Source of the DNA: Massilia sp.
GTDB taxonomy: Bacteria > Pseudomonadota > Gammaproteobacteria > Burkholderiales > Burkholderiaceae_D
Direction of reading: 5' to 3'
DNA length: 5,091 bases
Assembly (NCBI GenBank): GCA_003484545.1
Contig: DNCF01000022.1
Coordinates: 1-5,091 of the forward strand
Below the pieces are notes generated by a model. The model saw only the letters and a list, made by a program, of their open reading frames with translations. It ran no database searches and was not told where the DNA came from. The position numbers were made by a program, and so were the translations under genes. Shown piece after piece: positions 1 through 5,091 of the stretch (position 1 is its first letter; every line of letters begins with the position of its first letter).

Positions 1-784
1 CGGCGTCGGAATAGGTGGCGGCGACCTTGGCGAAATCGGCGCCGGTACGCAGCTGGCGCATCACCTCGTCGGCGCGGGCGCTGCGCGCGGCGATCTGCTC
101 GGGCGTGGCGTTGGCCGGAATGCCGACCAGGATCTGGGCGATGTCGACCTCGATGCGGTCGGCGGCGGCGGCCTTTTCGGCGGCCAGGAAGGTGTCGACC
201 TCGGCGTCCGAGACCTGGATCTTGCTGTCGACCTCGTGCTCGCGCAGGCGCTGCATCATGATCTCGTTGCGGATCTCTTCGCGGAAGGCGGCGAAGGCCA
301 TGCCCTCCTTTTCCATCTGGTTGCGCATTTCCTGGACCGACATCTTCTGGTCCTGGGCGATGCGACCGATGGCGGCGTCGAGCATGCGGTCGTCGACGCG
401 CACGCCCATTTCCTTGGCCAGCTGCACCTGGGCGCGCTCGACGATCATCGCCTCGATCACCTGGCGCTCCAGGTCTTCCTGCGGCGGCAGCTGGGTGTTC
501 TGGGCGCGCAGGCGCTGGACGATCTGCGCCACGCGGTTGCGCACTTCGTTACGGGTGATGACCTCGTCGTTGACGACGACGCGGACGGCGTCGACGACCT
601 TGGCGTTGCTCGAGGCCGGCGGCAGGAAACCGCTGCCCGGATTGGCCGGGGCAGCGGAAGAAGAGCCCGCTGCGGCAGTGCCGGAGGCACTGCCTGCGCT
701 GGCCTGGCCGAACGCGGTGCCGGCCGTGAGCGCGCACAGCAGCGCCGCTGCGAGCTGGAGGTGATGCAAACGGGTAGTACGCAT
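1..784 (-). CDS. surA: Periplasmic chaperone / peptidyl-prolyl isomerase SurA (N-terminal 261 residues; 3' part beyond the window)
   Basis: SurA is a periplasmic chaperone that binds unfolded outer-membrane proteins and delivers them towards the BAM complex; the family has an N-terminal chaperone domain and two parvulin domains. Reading the minus strand from ATG at 784 gives a basic n-region (MRTTRLHH), a hydrophobic core (about residues 10-25) and a probable cleavage near AFG/QA at 26/27. An Ala/Ser/Gly/Pro-rich linker (27-62) follows, then the SurA N-domain opening VVDAVRVVVNDEVITRNEV (from residue 63). The helical N-domain runs to about 209, and the first parvulin domain starts at about 210 (IEVDIAQILV, then GADFAKVAATYSDA). 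The second parvulin domain and C-terminal helix would lie outside the window. It follows lptD on the same strand after 51 nt and is probably co-transcribed. The start is uncertain: an in-frame ATG at 802 adds MSASQI, and neither ATG has a good Shine-Dalgarno. Family assignment is firm. Confidence 0.95.
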   Translation of the reverse strand, partial: MRTTRLHHLQLAAALLCALTAGTAFGQASAGSASGTAAAGSSSAAPANPGSGFLPPASSNAKVVDAVRVVVNDEVITRNEVRNRVAQIVQRLRAQNTQLPPQEDLERQVIEAMIVERAQVQLAKEMGVRVDDRMLDAAIGRIAQDQKMSVQEMRNQMEKEGMAFAAFREEIRNEIMMQRLREHEVDSKIQVSDAEVDTFLAAEKAAAADRIEVDIAQILVGIPANATPEQIAARSARADEVMRQLRTGADFAKVAATYSDA

Positions 785-835
785 AATCTGGGAAGCACTC
801 ATTCAGGTCAAAAAAACATCCATGGTCCCGGTCGA
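785..835 (-). other. lptD-surA junction with small hairpin and T7 tract
   Basis: This is the gap between the lptD stop (836-838) and the favoured surA ATG (784). Read on the minus strand, a 5-bp stem GTCCC/GGGAC (839-843 with 825-829, 9-nt loop) spans the lptD stop. After 8 nt comes a run of seven T (816-810). The stem is short and detached from the T tract, so it is not a convincing intrinsic terminator, though it could attenuate transcription or mark an mRNA end. An in-frame surA ATG at 802 also lies here. No promoter for surA is evident, so read-through from lptD is expected. Confidence 0.4.
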
Positions 836-3064
836 TCAGGGACGGCCGACGTTGGTGTTCAGCCGCGTATAGCCGGGAATACTCTTGTAAAACGAATCCA
901 GCGGGTTGCCCATCCCGATGCCCGACAGGCCGTTGAGCTCGAGCTGGAAGAACACCGGCGTCGAGGTCGACTGGGCCGCCGTCACGAAGCGCTGCGCGCC
1001 CATCCGGAAGATCCAGCAATCGGCCTTGTACTCGAGCCCGACCAGGCTCTCGAGCACCTTGTGGTCCTGCAGCGAATAGCTGACCCGGCCCACGCCGAAC
1101 CAGCGCTTCGACAGCGGCCACTGGCCCGAGATGTCGGCGTTGCGGAAGCTGTCGCGCACGTAGCGGTACTCGGCGTTGAGGACCTTCAGCAGGCCCGGGG
1201 TCCAGCGCACGCCGTAGTTACGGCTGTACACGCTCGAACTCGTCGCGTCGTATTGTACGCTGGCGTCGACGTTCAGGTTCTCGATAACGCGGCCCGATGC
1301 CGCCAGCAGCAGGTCGGAGCGGTCCTTGCGGTCCTGCACCGGGCGGCCCGGCAGCTGCACGCGCGGCTCGGTGAAGTAGAAGCGCTGGCCGAAGGCCAGG
1401 CGCAGGCGCTCGGCGCCGCTGCCCTCGATGTAGCGCGACACCACGGCCGCCGTCAGCTGGTTGGCGTCGGAGACGCGGTCGTTGCCGACGAAACGGTTCT
1501 CGCTGAACAGCTGGGCGTAGCTGAAGCCGGCCTCGCCGGTATCGAAGATCGGGAAGTCGTCCTGGTTCTTGTAGGGCGTGCGTACATAGAACAGGCGCGG
1601 TTCCAGCGTCTGGGTGGCGGCGGTGCCGAACAGGCTGGCTTCGCGTTCGAACACCATGCCGGCGTCGACCGAGAATGTCGGCAGCGTACGCGACAGGCTG
1701 GTCCGGCGGCCGGCGTTGCTGTCCATGTCGTACTTGCTGGCATGGAACATCACCTTGGGCGTGATGTAATAGCCCGGACGCACCCAGGGATAGCTCACCT
1801 GCGAGAGCATCACCGCGCGGTTGCCGCTGTCCCAGTCCGAGTGGGTGAAGCGGGTCGTCTCGGCGTCGATGGCCCAGTCGAAACCGTTGACGTCGAAACG
1901 GCCGGTGTGGAAGTTAATCTGCGGCATGCGCGCGTAGGGCTTCGGGATCGTCAGCGCCGGATTGTTCGCCGCCGCCGGCTCCTGCAGCACCTGGAAGTTC
2001 TGGGCGCGCGCGGTCAGGTTCCAGTACTGGGTGGCGTAGCTGGTGTAGACCTCGCGCACCAGCTGGCGCTCGGCGCTGGTCGAGACCGAGCGCGAGAAGT
2101 CGCTGAGGTACTGGTCGTCCGAGGCCGCGTGCAGGTTCCAGCCATAGGACCAGTTCGGGCTCAGCTGCTGGTTGTGCAGCGAGTCGACCAGCCAGCGGTC
2201 GGTCTTGGAGATGCGGTCGTTGCGCAGGCCCTCGAAGTGGGTTTCGCCGCCATAGGTGCCGCCCTCGGTGGCGCCGATGTAGCGGCCGGTCGCGCCCAGC
2301 TGCAGGCCGCGGTCGAACATCATGCGCGGGAACACCGTCAAATCGCGGTTGGGGGCGATGTTGAAGTAATACGGCACCATGATCTCGGTCTTGCCCTTCG
2401 AGCCGAAGCCGATCGAGGGCGGCAGCCAGCCCGAGCGGCGCGCGCCTGACAGCGAGAACGACATGGCCGGCGTGCCGAGGATGGGCACGTCCTTGAAATA
2501 GATGACGGTCTTGCCGGCGGTGCCGACGTCGCGCCCGGAATCCAGGCGCAGGGTGCTCGACTTCAGGTACCAGTCCGGGTCCGTCCCCTCGCAGGTGCTG
2601 TAGGTGCCGTCCACCACCAGCGCCTCGTTCTCGCCGAGGAAATCGATGCGGTCGGCCCGGCCCTGGGCATTGTTCATCTGCAGGCGGTACTGGGGATTGA
2701 GCACCCAGCCGCGCCCGGTCTCGAGGTTCAGCTGCAGCGCATCGCCCTGGTAGCGGTCGCCGAAACGCCACATGTTCACGTTGCCGCTGGCCGTGACTTC
2801 GTCCTCGACCAGGCGGTAGCAGGCCGTGTCGGCGGTCATTTTCGTCTGGCCGCGGGTGATCTCGACGTTGCGGTTGAGGTTGATCTCGCGGTCCGGGCGG
2901 CCGCCGATTTCCTCGGCGTGCACGGTGACGGGAAGATCCTGTTCGTTAACGGGGGGCGCAGCCGGCGCGACTTGCGCGTGCAAGGGCCCCGAGGCCACGG
3001 TAACGAGGGCGGACAAGGCAACTGCCCGCCGCTGCGGGAATGGTAGGGCCGTAAACCAGCTCAT
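836..3064 (-). CDS. lptD: LPS-assembly outer-membrane protein LptD (OstA/Imp)
   Basis: LptD is the outer-membrane beta-barrel that, with the lipoprotein LptE plugged inside, takes LPS from the LptA bridge and inserts it in the outer leaflet. The call is complete at 742 aa (E. coli about 784). ATG at 3064 was chosen because it gives a clean signal peptide: MSWFTA, RR at 12-13, hydrophobic 14-25 and a cleavage PLHA/Q at 30/31. An in-frame ATG at 3148 would add 28 residues and run through the promoter. The periplasmic LptA-like OstA jellyroll spans about 43-200 (LNRNVEITRGQTKMTADTA, ASGNVNMWRFGDRYQGDAL). The barrel domain starts at about 200 with the conserved RRSGWLPPSIGFGSKGKTE and YYFNIAPNRDLTVFPRMMFD (A237-P238-N239) and runs to the C-terminus. 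It has only three Cys: C82, C158 (YSTCEG) and C683 (ADCWIF). C158 and C683 match the positions of the E. coli inter-domain disulfide C173-C725. The gene is followed by surA, which assists its folding. Confidence 0.97.
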   Translation of the reverse strand: MSWFTALPFPQRRAVALSALVTVASGPLHAQVAPAAPPVNEQDLPVTVHAEEIGGRPDREINLNRNVEITRGQTKMTADTACYRLVEDEVTASGNVNMWRFGDRYQGDALQLNLETGRGWVLNPQYRLQMNNAQGRADRIDFLGENEALVVDGTYSTCEGTDPDWYLKSSTLRLDSGRDVGTAGKTVIYFKDVPILGTPAMSFSLSGARRSGWLPPSIGFGSKGKTEIMVPYYFNIAPNRDLTVFPRMMFDRGLQLGATGRYIGATEGGTYGGETHFEGLRNDRISKTDRWLVDSLHNQQLSPNWSYGWNLHAASDDQYLSDFSRSVSTSAERQLVREVYTSYATQYWNLTARAQNFQVLQEPAAANNPALTIPKPYARMPQINFHTGRFDVNGFDWAIDAETTRFTHSDWDSGNRAVMLSQVSYPWVRPGYYITPKVMFHASKYDMDSNAGRRTSLSRTLPTFSVDAGMVFEREASLFGTAATQTLEPRLFYVRTPYKNQDDFPIFDTGEAGFSYAQLFSENRFVGNDRVSDANQLTAAVVSRYIEGSGAERLRLAFGQRFYFTEPRVQLPGRPVQDRKDRSDLLLAASGRVIENLNVDASVQYDATSSSVYSRNYGVRWTPGLLKVLNAEYRYVRDSFRNADISGQWPLSKRWFGVGRVSYSLQDHKVLESLVGLEYKADCWIFRMGAQRFVTAAQSTSTPVFFQLELNGLSGIGMGNPLDSFYKSIPGYTRLNTNVGRP

Positions 3065-3099
3065 GGATTCTTGGGCTGCACCATAAAGGGCGATTTTTT

Positions 3100-3110
3100 G
3101 GATTGAATCC
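3100..3110. repeat. Short perfect inverted repeat GGATTgAATCC beside the -10 region
   Basis: There are 5-bp arms around a single central G, with no mismatches. It would overlap the predicted lptD start site (about 3107) and lie just upstream of the amgK -10, a position where a bound protein could affect both directions. Such short palindromes also arise by chance, so an operator role is only a possibility. Confidence 0.35.
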
Positions 3111-3112
3111 CT

Positions 3113-3118
3113 TATTAT
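3113..3118 (+). promoter_or_regulatory. Candidate -10 element of the amgK-murU-pepP promoter
   Basis: TATTAT on the plus strand matches the sigma-70 -10 consensus at 5 of 6 positions, including the critical A2 and T6. The predicted start near 3125 leaves a leader of about 35 nt before the amgK ATG at 3160. No convincing -35 is visible at normal spacing. It lies in the only AT-rich patch of the divergent intergenic region and shares its bases with the lptD -10. Confidence 0.5.
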
Positions 3119-3119
3119 A
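3114..3119 (-). promoter_or_regulatory. Candidate -10 element of the lptD-surA promoter
   Basis: On the minus strand this is a perfect sigma-70 TATAAT. Seven bases beyond it the start site would fall near 3107, giving a leader of about 43 nt before the lptD ATG at 3064. No good -35 is present at 16-18 bp spacing (CCGGTT at 17 bp), and there is no TGn extension, so the promoter may be weak or activator-dependent. It overlaps the amgK -10 on the other strand. Confidence 0.6.
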
Positions 3120-3159
3120 TGGGAATACTCTCCCTCAACCGGTTTCACCTGGACGTTTC

Positions 3160-4230
3160 ATGTCTTCTTTGTATCAAAACATTCCTACTTCCGCCGAGCA
3201 GGATGCACGCCTGACCCTGCTCACCGAATGGCTGGGCTCGCTCGACCTGGTGGAAGTCGGTTCGCGCCGCCCGGCTTCGTCGGATGCCAGCTTCCGTCGC
3301 TATTTCCGCCTGGATGTGGCGCCGGCGCTACGCGCGAAACTGGGGGACACCCTGATCGCCATGGACGCCCCGCCCGAGCGCGAGAACGTCCCGGCCTTCA
3401 TCCACGTCCAGGGCCTGCTGCAGGAAGCCGGCGTCACCGTCCCCGCGATCGTCGCGCGCGACGTCGAGCGCGGCTTCCTGCTGCTGTCGGACCTGGGCAC
3501 CACCACTTACCTGCAGCGCCTCGATCCCGACAACGCCGCCTTCATGTATTCGGACGCGGTCGACGCCCTGATCAAGTTCCAGCTGCACAGCCAGCCCGGC
3601 GTGCTGCCGGAGTTCGACCGCGCCTTCGTCCTGCGCGAGATGAACCTGTTCCCGGAATGGTTCCTCGGCCGCCACCTCGGCGTGACCATGAACGAGGCCC
3701 AGCAGGCGCAGCTGGACAAGGTGTTCGAGACCATCACGAATAACGTACTGGCGCAGCAGCAGGTGTTCATGCACCGCGACTTCCATTCGCGTAACCTGAT
3801 GTTCCTCGACCAGGGCAACCCGGGCGTGCTCGACTTCCAGGACGCCGTCTACGGCCCGGTCACCTACGACCTGGCCTCACTGCTGCGCGACGCCTACATC
3901 CAGTGGGACGAGGAAATCGTGCTGGACTGGGTGGTGCGCTACTGGCAGAGCGCGAAGCAGGTCGGCCTGCCGGTCAATCCGGACATCGACGCCTTCTACC
4001 GCGACTTCGAATTCATGGCGCTGCAGCGCCACCTGAAGATCCTAGGCATCTTCTGCCGCCTGAACTACCGCGACGGCAAGCCGATCTACATGGGCGACCT
4101 GCCGACCGTGATGGACTACGTGCGCAAGACCGCCAACCGCTATACCGAACTGAAGCCGCTGCTGCGCCTGCTCGACGCCTTCGACGCCTTTGGCGACGGC
4201 GCCGCGCCGCAGGTCGGCTACACGTTCTAA
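3160..4230 (+). CDS. amgK: N-acetylmuramate/N-acetylglucosamine anomeric kinase AmgK (aminoglycoside-phosphotransferase fold)
   Basis: AmgK phosphorylates MurNAc (and GlcNAc) at C1 with ATP, giving MurNAc-alpha-1-phosphate for MurU in cytoplasmic peptidoglycan recycling. The 356-aa protein has the APH/choline-kinase layout. The N-lobe includes the nucleotide-binding hairpin SSDASFRRYFRLD (about 40-52) and PPERENVPAF with the FLLLSDLGTTTYLQ hinge. The catalytic loop is HRDFHSRNLM, with the HxDxxxxN motif at H205-D207-N212. The metal-binding DFQDAVYGPVTYDLASLLRD begins at D225. The C-terminal helical part carries LQRHLKILGIFCRL (288-301) and RDGKPIYMGDLP. No catalytic residue appears lost. ATG at 3160 was preferred to the in-frame ATG at 3103, which lies inside the promoter region; a weak GGA at 3151-3153 precedes 3160. 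murU starts 19 nt downstream, so an operon is likely. Many homologues are annotated only as generic phosphotransferases; the MurU partner and the lptD/surA context support the specific name. Confidence 0.93.
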   Translation: MSSLYQNIPTSAEQDARLTLLTEWLGSLDLVEVGSRRPASSDASFRRYFRLDVAPALRAKLGDTLIAMDAPPERENVPAFIHVQGLLQEAGVTVPAIVARDVERGFLLLSDLGTTTYLQRLDPDNAAFMYSDAVDALIKFQLHSQPGVLPEFDRAFVLREMNLFPEWFLGRHLGVTMNEAQQAQLDKVFETITNNVLAQQQVFMHRDFHSRNLMFLDQGNPGVLDFQDAVYGPVTYDLASLLRDAYIQWDEEIVLDWVVRYWQSAKQVGLPVNPDIDAFYRDFEFMALQRHLKILGIFCRLNYRDGKPIYMGDLPTVMDYVRKTANRYTELKPLLRLLDAFDAFGDGAAPQVGYTF

Positions 4231-4249
4231 GCTCTTTTTCGAGAAACCG

Positions 4250-4969
4250 ATGAAAGCCATGATCTTCGCCGCCGGCCGCGGCGAGCGCATGCGTCCGCTG
4301 ACGGACACCTGCCCGAAACCCCTGCTCAAGGTGCGCGGCCGTCCGCTCATCACCTGGCACATCCTGAACCTGGTGCGCGCCGGGATCGTCGACATCGTCA
4401 TCAACCATTCGCACCTCGGCCACATGATCGAGGCGGAACTGGGCGACGGCAGCCGCTACGGCGCGCGCATCGTGTATTCGCACGAGCCGACCCCGCTGGA
4501 GACGGCCGGCGGCATCGCCAACGCGCTGCACCTGCTCGGCGACGAACCCTTCCTGGCGGTGTCGGGCGACATCTACGCGCCCTACTTCGATTTCTCCCAG
4601 GTGCTCGAGGCGCTGCCGGACACCGACATGCTGGGCCAGCCGATTCCGTTTGAAAAACGCGACATCGCGTGGCTGTACCTGACGCCCAACCCCTGGCACA
4701 ACCCGGAAGGCGACTTCGGCCTGGACATGTACACGCTCGCCAACGACGGCGATCCGAAGTGGAATTTCGCCGGCATCGGCGTCTACCGTCCGGAGATGTT
4801 CGAAGGCATCCAGGCCGGCGAGTTCCTCAAGTTCGGCCCCCTGATGCGCAAGTTCATCGACATGCAGCGCGTCGGCGGCGAGATCTACCACGGCCCCTGG
4901 GTCAACGTGGGCACGGTCGAACAGCTCGAGGAACTGAACGCGCCGCTGGCCAGGAGGGCCGGCGCGTGA
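4250..4969 (+). CDS. murU: N-acetylmuramate alpha-1-phosphate uridylyltransferase MurU
   Basis: MurU transfers UMP from UTP to MurNAc-alpha-1-phosphate, producing UDP-MurNAc directly and closing the salvage route that avoids MurA/MurB. The 239-aa protein is a compact sugar-1-phosphate nucleotidyltransferase. The pyrophosphorylase signature AAGRGERMRPLTDTCPKPL lies at 7-25 (G9, G11, R15, K23). NHSHLG (about 60-65) and PTPLETAGGIANAL follow, then the metal-binding loop VSGDIYAP with D107, PEGDFGLD, FAGIGVYRPEMFEG, and the C-terminal WVNVGTVEQLEEL with N219. It lacks the left-handed beta-helix acyltransferase extension of GlmU, which fits MurU and not GlmU. ATG at 4250 was chosen because it follows the amgK stop by 19 nt with a weak GAGA at 4241-4244; the in-frame ATG at 4190 would overlap amgK. 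Its stop overlaps the pepP start. A related NDP-sugar pyrophosphorylase is the main alternative, but the adjacent amgK makes MurU much the best fit. Confidence 0.92.
   Translation: MKAMIFAAGRGERMRPLTDTCPKPLLKVRGRPLITWHILNLVRAGIVDIVINHSHLGHMIEAELGDGSRYGARIVYSHEPTPLETAGGIANALHLLGDEPFLAVSGDIYAPYFDFSQVLEALPDTDMLGQPIPFEKRDIAWLYLTPNPWHNPEGDFGLDMYTLANDGDPKWNFAGIGVYRPEMFEGIQAGEFLKFGPLMRKFIDMQRVGGEIYHGPWVNVGTVEQLEELNAPLARRAGA
4952..4957 (+). promoter_or_regulatory. Strong Shine-Dalgarno for pepP, inside the murU 3' end
   Basis: AGGAGG (followed by another G) is a full match to the anti-Shine-Dalgarno core. It sits 8 nt before the GTG at 4966 and fixes that GTG as the pepP start. It is the only strong ribosome-binding site in the window; surA, lptD, amgK and murU all have weak ones. 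This suggests pepP can be initiated efficiently on its own in addition to being coupled to murU. Confidence 0.85.
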
Positions 4970-5091
4970 ACCCGTTCGCCGCGCGCCGCGCTCGCCTGGC
5001 GGCCGCCATGGAACCGGGCGCGGTGGCGGTGCTGGCCACGGCGCCGGAAGCGCTGCGCAACGCCGACAGCGAGTATCCCTACCGGCACGAC
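4966..5091 (+). CDS. pepP: Xaa-Pro aminopeptidase PepP, N-terminal fragment (cut by window end)
   Basis: The first 42 residues are visible, starting MNPFAARRARLAAAM and continuing through VAVLATAPEALRNADSEYPY to RHD. This is the start of the AMP_N domain of M24B metallopeptidases: the RRxxLxxxM opening and the RNxDxxYPxRxD block are typical of aminopeptidase P, which removes an N-terminal residue preceding proline using a di-manganese site. The catalytic pita-bread domain lies beyond the window, so activity cannot be judged. The start is GTG at 4966, overlapping the murU TGA (4967-4969) as GTGA. It is strongly supported by AGGAGG at 4952-4957, 8 nt upstream. The tight overlap implies translational coupling to murU. 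pepP has no known role in MurNAc recycling, so its place here is probably operon packing. The family call is good but rests on a short stretch. Confidence 0.85.
   Translation, partial: MNPFAARRARLAAAMEPGAVAVLATAPEALRNADSEYPYRHD

Larger units (their letters stand above)
3108..3124. repeat. 17-bp near-perfect palindrome centred on the divergent -10 elements
   Basis: The sequence TCCCtTATtATAtGGGA is an inverted repeat centred on T3116. Seven of eight base pairs match, and the only mismatch is 3112/3120. Both opposing -10 hexamers lie inside it. It could be an operator for a dimeric regulator or simply the symmetric core of a bidirectional promoter; the sequence alone does not decide. Confidence 0.6.

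Noticed and set aside
15..764. Plus-strand open frame of 249 codons antisense to surA
   Set aside because: A shadow of surA: Ser/Arg/Ala/Thr-rich with no recognisable motif, while the minus strand gives a full SurA N-domain over the same bases.
810..843. Intrinsic terminator after lptD
   Set aside because: The stem is only 5 bp and lies 8 nt away from the T7 tract, so the canonical stem-then-U-run geometry is not met. It is reported only as a possible attenuating structure.
236..2449. Very long plus-strand open frame (737 codons) antisense to surA and lptD
   Set aside because: It is opposite two clearly recognised genes and crosses their intergenic gap. It is rich in Arg/His/Ala/Val/Gly with no domain-like pattern, as expected from GC-rich codon periodicity on the complementary strand.
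3065..3148. Upstream extension of lptD to ATG 3148
   Set aside because: It would bury the signal peptide 28 residues in and translate through the TATAAT promoter core; ATG 3064 gives a normal signal sequence.
3108..3150. Sigma-E type promoter upstream of lptD, as known for enterobacterial lptD
   Set aside because: The best minus-strand candidate (GAAACC, 16 bp, TCCCA) matches the GAACTT/TCTGA consensus poorly, whereas a perfect sigma-70 -10 is present.
3103..3159. Upstream extension of amgK to ATG 3103
   Set aside because: The 19 extra residues cross the divergent -10 region, and the predicted transcript start (about 3125) lies downstream of that ATG.
4190..4249. Upstream extension of murU to ATG 4190
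   Set aside because: It overlaps the amgK C-terminus by about 40 bp and adds a basic, non-conserved tail; the pyrophosphorylase family starts directly with MKAMIFAAG at 4250.
4013..4891. Minus-strand open frame of 292 codons antisense to amgK and murU
   Set aside because: It ends in Arg/Ala/Gly low complexity, spans the boundary of two firmly identified genes, and has no family motif.

Overview
The window is GC-rich (about two thirds G+C by eye), densely coding DNA from a Gram-negative bacterium. The gene content and protein style point to a betaproteobacterium of the Burkholderiales, most likely an Oxalobacteraceae/Massilia-like organism. That placement is inferred from remembered family features; no search was run. 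It is a chromosomal housekeeping locus. I see no mobile element, RNA gene, CRISPR array or clear sign of horizontal transfer.

Layout: two genes on the minus strand fill the left 3.06 kb. lptD (836-3064) encodes the outer-membrane LPS-assembly beta-barrel. It is followed after a short gap by surA (1-784, running off the left edge), the periplasmic chaperone/prolyl isomerase that helps fold outer-membrane proteins, LptD among them. A 95-bp divergent intergenic region (3065-3159) separates these from three plus-strand genes. amgK (3160-4230) is a MurNAc/GlcNAc anomeric kinase, murU (4250-4969) a MurNAc-1-phosphate uridylyltransferase, and pepP (4966-5091, cut by the right edge) the N-terminus of an Xaa-Pro aminopeptidase. 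murU and pepP overlap by 4 bp (GTGA), with a strong Shine-Dalgarno for pepP inside the murU tail.

How the genes fit together: the minus-strand pair builds the outer membrane (LPS insertion and OMP folding). The plus-strand pair salvages cell-wall MurNAc directly to UDP-MurNAc, bypassing the first committed steps of de novo synthesis (MurA/MurB, the fosfomycin target). From memory, the same divergent lptD-surA / amgK-murU arrangement occurs in Pseudomonas, so the link between envelope assembly and peptidoglycan recycling is an old neighbourhood and not new to this genome.

The most interesting signal is in the intergenic region. A perfect TATAAT for lptD and a TATTAT for amgK lie on opposite strands over the same 7 bp. 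They sit at the centre of a 17-bp near-perfect palindrome (3108-3124), which predicts a symmetric, bidirectional promoter with start sites about 18 bp apart. I found no convincing previously undescribed system; the other findings are local (LptD cysteine pattern, SurA linker, lptD-surA junction).
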